A DNA stretch of 64,000 bases from contig NZ_CP012602.1 in the NCBI RefSeq assembly GCF_001278805.1, positions 3,507,501 to 3,571,500 of the forward strand. Direction: 5' to 3'. Made by a program: the position numbers and the translations under genes. Below the pieces are notes generated by a model. The model was not told the origin of the DNA. It worked only from the letters and a program-made list of their open reading frames with translations, and made no database searches. Shown piece after piece: positions 25,529-33,349 of this stretch. Numbering within the stretch: the first letter of the stretch is position 1; every line of letters begins with the position of its first letter. Origin of the DNA: Bacillus sp. FJAT-18017 (lineage in GTDB: Bacteria > Bacillota > Bacilli > Bacillales > Cytobacillaceae).

Positions 25529-26101
25529 ATGTTTGATATTGTTATTATTGGAGCAGGTCCTGCTGGATCCAGCGCAGCACTTTTTGCCGCTAAAGCAGGT
25601 AAGAAAACCGTTGTCATCGATAGCGACAAAGGCATGACTAAGCGCGCATGGCTAGAAAACCATTACGGCGTCAGTGAAATTTCCGGTCCTGAATTAATTG
25701 AAACTGGAAAAGCACAGGCGAAAAAATTCGGCGCTGAATATGTTGAAGATGCTGCTACCAGCGTTGAAAAAATTGAAGGCGGATTCAAAGTTTCGACAGA
25801 AAACAATGGCAGCTTTGAAGGTACTCATGTTATTTTTGCTACTGGGGTATCCGTGGACCTTGCTGAAAAGCTTGGTGTTGCGACCAAACCTGGTACAGAG
25901 CCAAGAATCAAGACCGTACTGGATGTAGAGCCGACAGGCAAGACAAATGTTGAAGGTGCCTGGGCAGCTGGAACTGCAGCTGGGGTTAGCGTCCATACCA
26001 TTATTACTGCTGGCGACGGTGCAAAGGTAGCAATCAACGTTATTAGTGAATTGAACGGCGAGCGCTACGTTGACCACGATGTCCTGAAACCAAAAGAATA
26101 A
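25529..26101 (+). CDS. Half-size FAD-binding oxidoreductase of the thioredoxin-reductase type
   Basis: 190 residues. An N-terminal Rossmann motif 'IVIIGAGPAGSSAALFAAKA' binds FAD and a C-terminal 'GAWAAGTAAGVSVHTIITAG' is the second FAD-contact motif, as in thioredoxin reductases. The central NADPH domain and the redox CxxC are missing, leaving only the FAD domain. Such half-size proteins are conserved in Bacillus; the electron partner is unknown. The start follows AGGAGG. It is monocistronic with a strong terminator. Confidence 0.8.
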   Translation: MFDIVIIGAGPAGSSAALFAAKAGKKTVVIDSDKGMTKRAWLENHYGVSEISGPELIETGKAQAKKFGAEYVEDAATSVEKIEGGFKVSTENNGSFEGTHVIFATGVSVDLAEKLGVATKPGTEPRIKTVLDVEPTGKTNVEGAWAAGTAAGVSVHTIITAGDGAKVAINVISELNGERYVDHDVLKPKE

Positions 26102-26118
26102 TGTAAACCTACAGGAAT

Positions 26119-26145
26119 GGCCATGCAGACGCATGGCCGTTTTTT
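26119..26145 (+). terminator. Intrinsic terminator after the flavoprotein gene
   Basis: Perfect 8-bp stem GGCCATGC / GCATGGCC with a 4-base loop followed by GTTTTTT. Confidence 0.9.
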
Positions 26146-26203
26146 CATAACTATTCCTTTTTTGGGAGATAATAACCCCATCATTCAGACGGGTGGAGAA
26201 AGC

Positions 26204-26779
26204 ATGTTAGACCGCAGCATAATTATTTTCCTTGTAACTGCAGGATTAGCAGGAACCTTATGGGTCATGCGCAATAATTGGAAAAGGTATCTTCTCCTGT
26301 ACATTATCAGTTCATTTACAGGAAACTTGATTTGCTATACTTTTACAAGTGTGGGTTTATATACGTTTCCGTACATTCCCTTCCATGGCGGGCTTATTAT
26401 GCCCGTAGGGATTGTGGCGACAGTTTTTCCGTTCATCGTACTGATCGGAGTCCGCTTTGCTCCAGACAAATGGGCCTGGAGAATTCCATTTTATTGGGCT
26501 GTTGTCCATTTGGGCGTACTTGGCGAAGTAATATTAAAGTATACCGCCATTTTTAAGTTTAATTCAGCTTGGGATTTGTGGGATTCATACACAATTTGGT
26601 GGATATATTTGCTTTTATTCGACATCCTGGGCAGAAAAATAGTTCCTTTGGATTCTCGTAAACCCATCCCAGATTCTACTTTCCGTTATGGGAATTGGGG
26701 CTGGATTATCATTCATGTCATTTTGATTGCAACGATTTTCCTTGCAGGTGTTTATACTGGGATGACATTATTCAAATAA
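26204..26779 (+). CDS. Multi-spanning membrane protein, CBO0543-like
   Basis: 191 residues with six hydrophobic segments. Aromatic residues are abundant ('NAWDLWDSYTIWWIY'-like region near residue 130, 'FRYGNWGWIIIHVILIA' near the end). The 'NNWKRYLLLYIISSFTGNLI' segment resembles the CBO0543 family of Bacillus/Clostridium membrane proteins of unknown function. GGTGGAG lies 6 bases upstream of ATG 26204; the longer reading upstream lacks such a site and overlaps the terminator. Confidence 0.6.
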   Translation: MLDRSIIIFLVTAGLAGTLWVMRNNWKRYLLLYIISSFTGNLICYTFTSVGLYTFPYIPFHGGLIMPVGIVATVFPFIVLIGVRFAPDKWAWRIPFYWAVVHLGVLGEVILKYTAIFKFNSAWDLWDSYTIWWIYLLLFDILGRKIVPLDSRKPIPDSTFRYGNWGWIIIHVILIATIFLAGVYTGMTLFK

Positions 26780-27214
26780 TACTTCACGCAGCCAGTTTAA
26801 CAGATGTATTCATTAGCCCCCTCTTTTTCATTTCATTCAATAGTTATCCAATTGCAACTCTCCTTTTTAAAACCAAATTAATGGTGTTGGTTGCCTTTTA
26901 CCTTGTTAATACGATTTATTGGTCACACTTTACCTTATATTTATAATTGAAACGTTATCAATCCAAGGGTACACACCCTATCTTAATCAGTTTTTTTGAG
27001 GTGCCTGATGCCCCAAAACTTAATCACCACCCATAAGTATCTTCTATACACTGAACAGAAAACTTTCCTACACCGAAACCCCAACTTCTACTGTCACCTT
27101 TTATGAAAAACTTTTGCCCCAAACATTACAAATTGAAACGTGGAAGTTTTGTTAAACTTATGAAAAACTGGCACCACTTTTAAGTATTTCCACAGCAAAA
27201 ACAATGTTAAAAAA
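26780..27214. other. Intergenic stretch without recognised gene
   Basis: About 435 AT-rich bases. I find no ORF with a ribosome-binding site, no clear terminator for the upstream gene and no recognised RNA. The promoter region of the following NADH dehydrogenase begins at the end of this stretch. Confidence 0.4.
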
Positions 27215-27247
27215 ATGTTCACTATTTCACATAAAAGATTGTGAAAC
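27215..27247 (+). promoter_or_regulatory. Candidate Rex operator upstream of the NADH dehydrogenase gene
   Basis: The 18-base sequence ATGTTCACTATTTCACAT (27215-27232) agrees at 15 of 18 positions with the Rex palindrome form ATGTGAAATATTTCACAT. A second partial copy starts with TTGTGAAA at 27239 and overlaps the likely -35 region; TATACT (about 27259) is a good -10. Rex is the NADH/NAD sensor that represses ndh in B. subtilis. Confidence 0.5.
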
Positions 27248-27291
27248 TTTGAGCATAATGAAGTATACTATATACAAAAGGAGTGATTCGG

Positions 27292-28482
27292 ATGGTAAAT
27301 AAGGAGAAAATTGTAATTTTGGGTGGAGGGTATGCCGGCCTTTTAACAGCCGTCACTCTTCAGAAGAAAGTTCATAAAAAACGTGCCGACATAACCCTTG
27401 TCAACAAGAATGACTACCACTACCTAACAACAAAAGTACACGAATCCGGTGCCGGCACAATTCCTGCAGAGTCAATTGTCTTCCCTATTAAAGAGTTGAT
27501 TGACACTGAAAGGGTTAATTTCATCAGGGATGAAGTAGTTAGTATCGACTTGACGAACAAGACTGTTACATTGAAAACAGGCCAGCTTTCTTATGACTAC
27601 CTTGTCATTACCCTTGGCGGTGTACCAAAAACATTCGGATTGCCTGGCATAAAAGAAAATGCTTTCTTCCTTTTCGATTGGGAAGGAACAAATCAGCTGC
27701 GTAATCATATCGAACAACAATTCGAACGATATACAGTCGATCACGACGAAAAGCGGCTAACCTTTGTGATTGGCGGGGCAGGTTTTTCGGGCATGGAATT
27801 CATTTTTGAAATGGAAGAAAAAATGCCTGAACTATGTAAGGAATATGGTGTAGACCCTGACATAGTAAAAGTCATTTGTGTCGAGGCAAATGATGATCTT
27901 CTCAAAGGCTATGAATCTTCCATGGTTAACGATGTCAAAAAGACCTCTACTAAAATGAGCTCTGAATTTAAGACTGGAATCGCTGTCTCTTCCTGTGAAA
28001 AGGATAAAGTTATTTTTACAAATGGGGAAATCATTCATACAAATACATTTATCTGGGCAGGCGGTGTAAAAGGAAATCCTATCGTGGAAAGCCTTGGATT
28101 TGAGACTATTCCTGACGGTCGGGTAAAAGTAAATGAATTCTGCGAGGTGCCTGGACGCCGAGATGTCTTCGTACTTGGCGATGCATCTGTCAGCTTTTCC
28201 CCTGAAGGAAGCCCGTATGCACCAACCGCACAGATTGCCCTGCAGCAGGGACAATATTGCGGGTACAACATTGCCTGCAAAATATATGGCATGCCTGCAA
28301 AGCCTTTCAAATATATCCACCGGGGAACCGTTATGAGCATGGGCCATAAGAATGCAACCGGCATCGTCTACGGAAAAGCCATTCATGGCAGATTCGCCCA
28401 CTTCATGAAATGGGTCATTGAAAAACGCTATTTCTTAATGCTCGGCGGACCACGACTATTGATAAAAGAAATTAGGAAATAA
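27292..28482 (+). CDS. Type II NADH dehydrogenase (NDH-2)
   Basis: 396 residues. Two Rossmann motifs are visible: 'KIVILGGGYAGLLTAVTLQK' at the N-terminus for FAD and 'TFVIGGAGFSGMEF' near residue 165 for NADH. The family blocks 'GDASVSFSP', 'PTAQIALQQGQYCGYNI' and 'HRGTVMSMGHKNATG' are present, and a C-terminal membrane-anchoring helix region follows. The enzyme oxidises NADH and reduces menaquinone without pumping protons. ATG 27292 is chosen because AAAAGGAG lies 8 bases upstream. A candidate Rex site upstream fits NADH-responsive control. Confidence 0.9.
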   Translation: MVNKEKIVILGGGYAGLLTAVTLQKKVHKKRADITLVNKNDYHYLTTKVHESGAGTIPAESIVFPIKELIDTERVNFIRDEVVSIDLTNKTVTLKTGQLSYDYLVITLGGVPKTFGLPGIKENAFFLFDWEGTNQLRNHIEQQFERYTVDHDEKRLTFVIGGAGFSGMEFIFEMEEKMPELCKEYGVDPDIVKVICVEANDDLLKGYESSMVNDVKKTSTKMSSEFKTGIAVSSCEKDKVIFTNGEIIHTNTFIWAGGVKGNPIVESLGFETIPDGRVKVNEFCEVPGRRDVFVLGDASVSFSPEGSPYAPTAQIALQQGQYCGYNIACKIYGMPAKPFKYIHRGTVMSMGHKNATGIVYGKAIHGRFAHFMKWVIEKRYFLMLGGPRLLIKEIRK

Positions 28483-28500
28483 GCTAGTTTTAGAATTTCG

Positions 28501-28530
28501 CAGCCGGCTACAAAGCTGGCTGTTTTTTTG
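28501..28530 (+). terminator. Intrinsic terminator after the NDH-2 gene
   Basis: CAGCCGGCT / AGCTGGCTG stem with ACAA loop and a run of seven T residues. Confidence 0.9.
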
Positions 28531-28740
28531 TTTTACAGATTCTTATTCATTGTCTCAGACCCTCTTCTCTTTTGTTACTCTCCCTGAATGTACCATCCAA
28601 TTTTTTATAAAAAGCTTGATTCCAGGCAGCCTCCTCCAGTGTTGTCACCGAGCGGAAAAACTTTTCCATGAATCCCAAGAAGGATATAATCGTATAAAGA
28701 TTGATACTGTAATACGAACACGCATTTTTGGAGGTACCAA

Positions 28741-29433
28741 ATGACGAGCATATTAATTATTGAAGACGAAGAAAAGATTGCCAGGGTACTAGAGCTCGAG
28801 CTTGAATTCGAGGGGTATACCGTTACGAAGGCAACGGACGGGATTGAAGGGCTTGAAGCATACCGGACTGGTGAATGGGATTTGATTCTCCTTGATGTTA
28901 TGCTGCCTGGAATCAGCGGGATTGATCTTTTAAGAAGGATACGCTCCAGCGACAAGGAGACAAGGATTATAATGCTAACCGCAAAGGGCTCAATCGAGGA
29001 TAAAGTGACCGGCCTCGACCTTGGTGCTAATGATTATATAACCAAGCCGTTTCAAATTGAGGAACTGCTCGCCCGAATCCGCGCCGCATTGAGGCTTAAA
29101 CCTACTGCGCCATTAGAAGAGGAAGATGACGATATTCTTTCCTTCCTTGATTTAAAGCTTAACCAAAAAACGCGCGAGGTTTCCCGCAAAGGTATTTCGA
29201 TTGACTTGACACCCCGCGAATACGATTTGCTAGTTTACTTGCTTTTGAACCGGAAGCAGGTTTTGACGAGGGATCAAATCCTTGAGACAGTCTGGGGGTA
29301 TGATTTTGCTGGAGATACTAATGTTGTTGACGTATATATACGTTATCTTCGCAAAAAGGTTGACTTGCCTGAGTTACCATCGCTTATTCATACAGTCCGC
29401 GGCGTCGGATATGTTCTAAGGGAGCCAAAATGA
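28741..29433 (+). CDS. OmpR-family response regulator
   Basis: 230 residues. Receiver domain with the acidic pair 'IIEDEE', phospho-acceptor Asp at residue 52 ('LLDVMLPGISG'), 'MLTAKG' and 'YITKPF'. The C-terminal winged-helix DNA-binding domain ends in 'IHTVRGVGYVLREPK'. It overlaps the downstream kinase by ATGA and is followed by three PepSY genes, its likely targets. Members of this family bind direct repeats spaced 10-11 bases; such repeats are seen before two of the PepSY genes. GGAGG precedes the ATG. Confidence 0.93.
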   Translation: MTSILIIEDEEKIARVLELELEFEGYTVTKATDGIEGLEAYRTGEWDLILLDVMLPGISGIDLLRRIRSSDKETRIIMLTAKGSIEDKVTGLDLGANDYITKPFQIEELLARIRAALRLKPTAPLEEEDDDILSFLDLKLNQKTREVSRKGISIDLTPREYDLLVYLLLNRKQVLTRDQILETVWGYDFAGDTNVVDVYIRYLRKKVDLPELPSLIHTVRGVGYVLREPK

Positions 29434-30776
29434 AACTAAGTGCGAAAATCAACTTATTAACATCCGCACAGTTCGCGATTCTGATTATAGTTATTAATAT
29501 ATTAATATACATAACGTTCAGCAGCTTGTCCTATACAAACGCTATGAATACTGCAGAGGCTGAACTTAGTAAGACTGCTGCTAATATCAACAGGTTAATG
29601 GGAGAAGTACCCGAAACAGATCTTCTTAGAGCCTATATGCCTGTTAACGGTATGATTCAGATTGTGGAGCAAAAAAACAAGGGCAAATCTGCAACCTCCC
29701 CTTCTGAGCAAAAACTAGCAGATCGGAAACCAACATATTTTAGCAGCGAGGAAAGCAGACGGATTGAGTATGGTGGTAAGCTTTACGCTTTTCAATCTAT
29801 ACCAATTATTTTGCCGGATGGTAATGTTGCAAATCTTCAGCTGACTTCGAGCCTCGAATCCGTTACTGAAATCCTGCGGATGCTCCGCCTTGTCCTGATT
29901 GTCGCTACCCTTTTTGCTCTCATCCCGGTTGTAGCCTCCAGCGCATTCCTTGGAAGGCTTATCACTAGGCCAGTCACGTCATTGACCAGGACAATGTCTG
30001 ATATTAGGCAAAGCGGTGAATTTAAGCGGCTTACACTTGAAGGGAAATCAGAGGACGAGCTATATGAAATGAGTGAAACCTTTAACCATATGATGGACCT
30101 GCTTGAAGAAAACTTTGAAAAGCAGCAGCAGTTTGCTTCCAATGCGTCGCATGAACTAAAAACCCCGCTAACCATTATAGAAAGCTACTCCAGCCTCCTA
30201 AAAAGACGAGGCTTGAATGAACCCAAGCTGTTTGAGGAATCAATAGAAGCTATCCATTCTGAGGCAGTTCGGATGCGGGAAATGACTGATCAGCTACTCT
30301 TGCTTGCGCGGCATAGCGGTGAGTGGGACATGAAAATTGAAAATACAAATATGTCTTCGCTAGTAATGTCGACAGCCAAAGCATTTGAGAACGCCTATGG
30401 CCGTGAGCTGGTGCTTGAACATGATGGGAGTCCAATAATGGTTGCGACAGATGAACAAAAACTGAAGCAGCTGCTTTTCATTCTCCTCGATAACGCACGG
30501 AAATACAGTGAAAAACCAATAACCCTTTCATTTGGCGTAACAGGGAAGCAAGCCTTCATCCATGTTATAGACAAGGGGATGGGAATTCCAAAGGAAGATT
30601 TATCAAAAGTGTTCGACCGTTTTTATCGTGTTGATAAGGCGAGGAGCCGAAAGATTGGTGGATCTGGTTTAGGCCTCTCCCTTGCAAAGGACATTGCCGA
30701 TGCATTGGATATTGAGATACAGCTCCAAAGTATTTACGGCCAGGGGACAACGGCTTCCCTGCATTTAAAATGCTGA
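29430..30776 (+). CDS. HAMP-domain sensor histidine kinase
   Basis: 448 residues. Membrane segments at about 12-34 and 150-175 flank an extracellular sensor of about 115 residues. HAMP about 176-228. Dimerisation/phospho-acceptor helix with 'ASHELKTPL', His at residue 241. ATPase domain with N box 'ILLDNARKYS', G1 'DKGMGIP', F box and G2 'GGSGLGLSLAKDIA'. It phosphorylates the upstream response regulator. The extracellular sensor has no recognised ligand motif. Proteins with PepSY domains encoded next door may modulate signal reception (inference). Confidence 0.92.
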   Translation: MKLSAKINLLTSAQFAILIIVINILIYITFSSLSYTNAMNTAEAELSKTAANINRLMGEVPETDLLRAYMPVNGMIQIVEQKNKGKSATSPSEQKLADRKPTYFSSEESRRIEYGGKLYAFQSIPIILPDGNVANLQLTSSLESVTEILRMLRLVLIVATLFALIPVVASSAFLGRLITRPVTSLTRTMSDIRQSGEFKRLTLEGKSEDELYEMSETFNHMMDLLEENFEKQQQFASNASHELKTPLTIIESYSSLLKRRGLNEPKLFEESIEAIHSEAVRMREMTDQLLLLARHSGEWDMKIENTNMSSLVMSTAKAFENAYGRELVLEHDGSPIMVATDEQKLKQLLFILLDNARKYSEKPITLSFGVTGKQAFIHVIDKGMGIPKEDLSKVFDRFYRVDKARSRKIGGSGLGLSLAKDIADALDIEIQLQSIYGQGTTASLHLKC

Positions 30777-30849
30777 TTCTCACTAAATTTTAATGTTCCT
30801 ATGTAAAAATTAGCGTATAGAAAAGCTAATAAAGGCGGTGAACGTACTT

Positions 30850-31629
30850 ATGAAGAAGAAATGGCTGGCCGTCATTGCTGGTATTTTAATTATTGTTGCT
30901 GCCGGCTTTGCTATATGGCAGCTTTCTAAACCTGGAAACACCTCCGCCACCGAACTCAACAAACAGGACGTGCAAACTTTGATTAAAAATCAACTCGGAG
31001 GAAAGGTAACGGCTGTAAAAGAAAAAAAGAAGGTTTTTCATGCAAAAATGGAAAAGCAAGACCACATTTATGAGATTGAGGTCGATGCCGAAACGGGTGA
31101 CATCATCAGGCTTGAAAAGGTTGGGACAAAAAAAACCGAGAAACCTCCCGTTTTATCCGAGAGTGAAATTAAAGAAATTGCCCTTGCCAATGCCGCAGGA
31201 ACTCTTTCATCTCTGTCCAAAGCACAGTCCAATGGGAAAGCTGTATATAAAGCGGTCGTGAAAGACAATAAACAAAAAACGAATCTTACCATAGATGCTG
31301 CAGATGGTAAAATCCTTTCAAAAACCAATGAGCCTGTAAATCCTGTAATTCCTCCAAAACAAATTAGTGAAGCGGAAGCCGGTGAAATTGCAGTAAAACA
31401 AGTAAAGGGTGAAGTGGATGATATCAACCTCCATTCCTCGAAAGGGCAGACCTATTACTTATGTGAAGTAAATACCGCTGATGGCCGTGAAGCAACCGTT
31501 CAGGTCAATGCCATAACAGGCGATGTTATGTCTGTTGCATGGGATGATCATGGCGGCGATGATGATGACGATGACGGTAGCAACGATGATAATAATGATA
31601 ATAACGACGATGATGGTGACGAAGAATAA
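30850..31629 (+). CDS. Membrane-anchored PepSY-domain protein with acidic tail
   Basis: 259 residues. Signal anchor at residues 4-25 ('WLAVIAGILIIVAAGFAIW') followed by about three PepSY-like repeats, each ending in a 'D-A-x-T/D-G-x-I' signature ('EVDAETGDIIRLE', 'TIDAADGKILSK', 'QVNAITGDVMSVAW'). The last 30 residues are nearly all Asp, Asn, Gly and Glu. PepSY domains inhibit peptidases or sense extracellular conditions; the acidic tail could bind Ca2+ or other cations. The ATG at 30850 is preferred over a GTG at 30838 because GGCGGTG precedes it at 9 bases. It follows the sensor kinase by 73 bases and probably shares its transcript. Confidence 0.8.
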   Translation: MKKKWLAVIAGILIIVAAGFAIWQLSKPGNTSATELNKQDVQTLIKNQLGGKVTAVKEKKKVFHAKMEKQDHIYEIEVDAETGDIIRLEKVGTKKTEKPPVLSESEIKEIALANAAGTLSSLSKAQSNGKAVYKAVVKDNKQKTNLTIDAADGKILSKTNEPVNPVIPPKQISEAEAGEIAVKQVKGEVDDINLHSSKGQTYYLCEVNTADGREATVQVNAITGDVMSVAWDDHGGDDDDDDGSNDDNNDNNDDDGDEE

Positions 31630-31639
31630 AGTGAACCTT

Positions 31640-31675
31640 CCATCAGTGGGGGTTTTTTTCATCCCCCACTGATGG
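31640..31675 (+). terminator. Strong hairpin after the first PepSY gene
   Basis: Perfect 13-bp inverted repeat with CCATCAGTGGGGG arms and a T-rich loop of TTTTTTTCAT. There is no T-run after the stem, so termination or mRNA 3'-end protection are both possible. Confidence 0.55.
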
Positions 31676-31737
31676 TTAGGTGAACCAATCGGAGTTTTGC
31701 CCTTTAGGGGTTTCTGTCCCTTAAGAGTGGGATAACA

Positions 31738-31793
31738 TTCTAATCAATTTCTAATTTATCTTTCTCCCTTCTCTCATTTTCACGGGATATAGT
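31738..31793 (+). promoter_or_regulatory. Direct-repeat operator and promoter of the second PepSY gene
   Basis: TTCTAAT occurs at 31738-31744 and 31749-31755, an 11-base period, one helical turn. A CTCTCATTTTCACG block and a TATAGT -10 box (31788-31793) follow. The -35 region is poor, as in activator-dependent promoters. The -10 box begins 33 bases after the second repeat. The same arrangement stands before the third PepSY gene. Confidence 0.55.
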
Positions 31794-31822
31794 GAACATG
31801 AAGACGATAAGGAGGAGATAAC

Positions 31823-32632
31823 ATGAAGAACAAACTGTTGGTTGCAGGTTTGGTGGCAGGAGTTATCATTGGGGGAACGTTTGCAGTAGGGGCAAGTGAG
31901 AAGGATGACTTTGCCCGCCAGAATGATTCAAAGATGTCAGGAATTGAAACTGAGCTTGAAACTGAGCATGGCAAAACGTTTATTAAAATGGAATCAGCAA
32001 ATGGGAATTCAGAAACAGCTGGGAAACAGCTTACTGTTGAGCAAGCAACGGAAATTGCAAAACGTGCAGCAAGCGGCAGGATTGAAGAAATTGAAACTGA
32101 ATACGAAAACGGACGCCTTGAATACAAGTTTGAATTTAAAGATGGCAGCAAAGAAACTGAAGTCCGTATTGATGCTTTAACTGGCGAAGTCATCAGGGTA
32201 AAACTCGACGATGATGACAAGGATGATAAAGAGCGCTCAGCTTCCGCCGCCTCCAAAGTCGATAGTAACACGGCTAATGATAAAGGCTATGACGACAAAG
32301 GTGGAAATCGCAGTGATGACGACAGCGATGATACTAGCTACGACGACAATAGCGGGAATCGCAATAATGTTGACAGCGATGATTCTGGATACGACGACAA
32401 TGGCGGGAATCGCAATGATGACGACAGCGACTATTCTGGCTACGACGACAATGGCGGAAATCGCAATGATGATGACAGCGATGATAGAGACGACGATGAC
32501 GAAAATAGTAGTAATGATAACGATGATGACCGCGGCGATGACGAAAATAGCAGTAATGATAACGATGATGACCGCGGCGATGACGATGACAATGACGATA
32601 ATGATGATGCCGATGATAGGAAACATAATTGA
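31823..32632 (+). CDS. PepSY-domain protein with Asp/Asn-rich tandem-repeat tail
   Basis: 269 residues. N-terminal signal sequence 'MKNKLLVAGLVAGVIIGGTF' followed by one PepSY domain (about 70-135; 'LTVEQATEIAKRAASGRIEE' and 'EVRIDALTGEVIRVKL'). The C-terminal half (about 145-269) is low-complexity acid, with a tandem repeat of about 17 residues of the form 'GYDDNGGNRNDDDSD' (three to four copies) and then 'NSSNDNDDDRGDDE'. The tail should be disordered and bind cations. A paralogue follows. RBS AAGGAGGAG. Likely secreted or membrane-attached. Confidence 0.8.
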   Translation: MKNKLLVAGLVAGVIIGGTFAVGASEKDDFARQNDSKMSGIETELETEHGKTFIKMESANGNSETAGKQLTVEQATEIAKRAASGRIEEIETEYENGRLEYKFEFKDGSKETEVRIDALTGEVIRVKLDDDDKDDKERSASAASKVDSNTANDKGYDDKGGNRSDDDSDDTSYDDNSGNRNNVDSDDSGYDDNGGNRNDDDSDYSGYDDNGGNRNDDDSDDRDDDDENSSNDNDDDRGDDENSSNDNDDDRGDDDDNDDNDDADDRKHN

Positions 32633-32640
32633 AACAACGG

Positions 32641-32671
32641 AAAGTAGGATCCATATGGATTCTACTTTTTT
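32641..32671 (+). terminator. Intrinsic terminator
   Basis: AGTAGGATCC / GGATTCTACT stem with a 4-base loop, then TTTTT. Confidence 0.85.
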
Positions 32672-32765
32672 ACTTTTCTAGCCTATTTATGATTCTTCAT
32701 TAAAGTTTTCTCACAGATGCAGGCAGTTAATTGTTCTATTTGCGAATAAAACTTGGGGTATAAAA

Positions 32766-32821
32766 TTCTAATCATTTTCTAATCTTTCTCTTCTAATTCT
32801 CTCATTTTCACGAGTTATAGT
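32766..32821 (+). promoter_or_regulatory. Direct-repeat operator and promoter of the third PepSY gene
   Basis: TTCTAAT occurs at 32766-32772 and 32777-32783 (11-base period) and again at 32791-32797. CTCTCATTTTCACG and a TATAGT -10 box (32816-32821) follow. The distance from the second repeat to the -10 box is 33 bases, identical to the promoter of the second PepSY gene. Confidence 0.55.
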
Positions 32822-32854
32822 AAAAATAAGAAGAAAACAAGGAGGATAAACAAA

Positions 32855-33295
32855 ATGAAAAACAAATTAGTCGCAGCAGGATTGGTAGCAGGTATTATTA
32901 TTGGAGGAACCTTTGCAGTAGGGGCAACTGAAAACGATGATGCAGCTTCTAAAAAAGCACCTACAACTACTAACGCAGTGAGCAATGGCCAGCAAATCAC
33001 GCTTGAGGAAGCTACCGAAATCGCCAAACGTGAAGCAACCGGTACGATTGAGGATGTGGAGAAAGAAACTGAACATGGCCGCCTCGTTTATGAATTCGAA
33101 TTTGAAGATGGCCTTAACGAAACGGAAGTTCATATCGACGCTGTCTCCGGCGAAGTTACTAGGGTGGAGCATGATAGAGATGACGACCGAGATGATGACC
33201 TTGATGACCGCGACGATGACGACAATGATGATGATCTAAATGACTCTGATGACAAAGACGATAACGATGATGACAGTGACGATGAGCGCCGTTAA
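32855..33295 (+). CDS. PepSY-domain protein with short acidic tail
   Basis: 146 residues. It shares the signal sequence of the upstream paralogue almost residue for residue ('MKNKLVAAGLVAGIIIGGTF') and has one PepSY domain (about 45-108; 'ITLEEATEIAKREATGTIED', 'EVHIDAVSGEVTRVEHD'). The tail of about 37 residues is mostly Asp. It lacks the 17-residue repeat of its neighbour. Together with the upstream gene it is a tandem duplication that includes the promoter. AAGGAGG precedes the start. Confidence 0.8.
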   Translation: MKNKLVAAGLVAGIIIGGTFAVGATENDDAASKKAPTTTNAVSNGQQITLEEATEIAKREATGTIEDVEKETEHGRLVYEFEFEDGLNETEVHIDAVSGEVTRVEHDRDDDRDDDLDDRDDDDNDDDLNDSDDKDDNDDDSDDERR

Positions 33296-33310
33296 CTAAT
33301 TCTTTAGTAG

Positions 33311-33344
33311 AAAAGCAGAATCCAGACTTGAGGATTCTGCTTTT
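33311..33344. terminator. Bidirectional intrinsic terminator
   Basis: Perfect 13-bp stem AAAAGCAGAATCC / GGATTCTGCTTTT between convergent genes, with A and T runs on both sides. Confidence 0.9.
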
Positions 33345-33349
33345 CCTTA

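Noticed and set aside
32237..32681. Long open frames opposite and beside the Asp-rich tail of the second PepSY gene
   Set aside because: GAT/GAC repeats read as Ile/Val/Met/Arg/His in other frames; there is no ribosome-binding site or start context.
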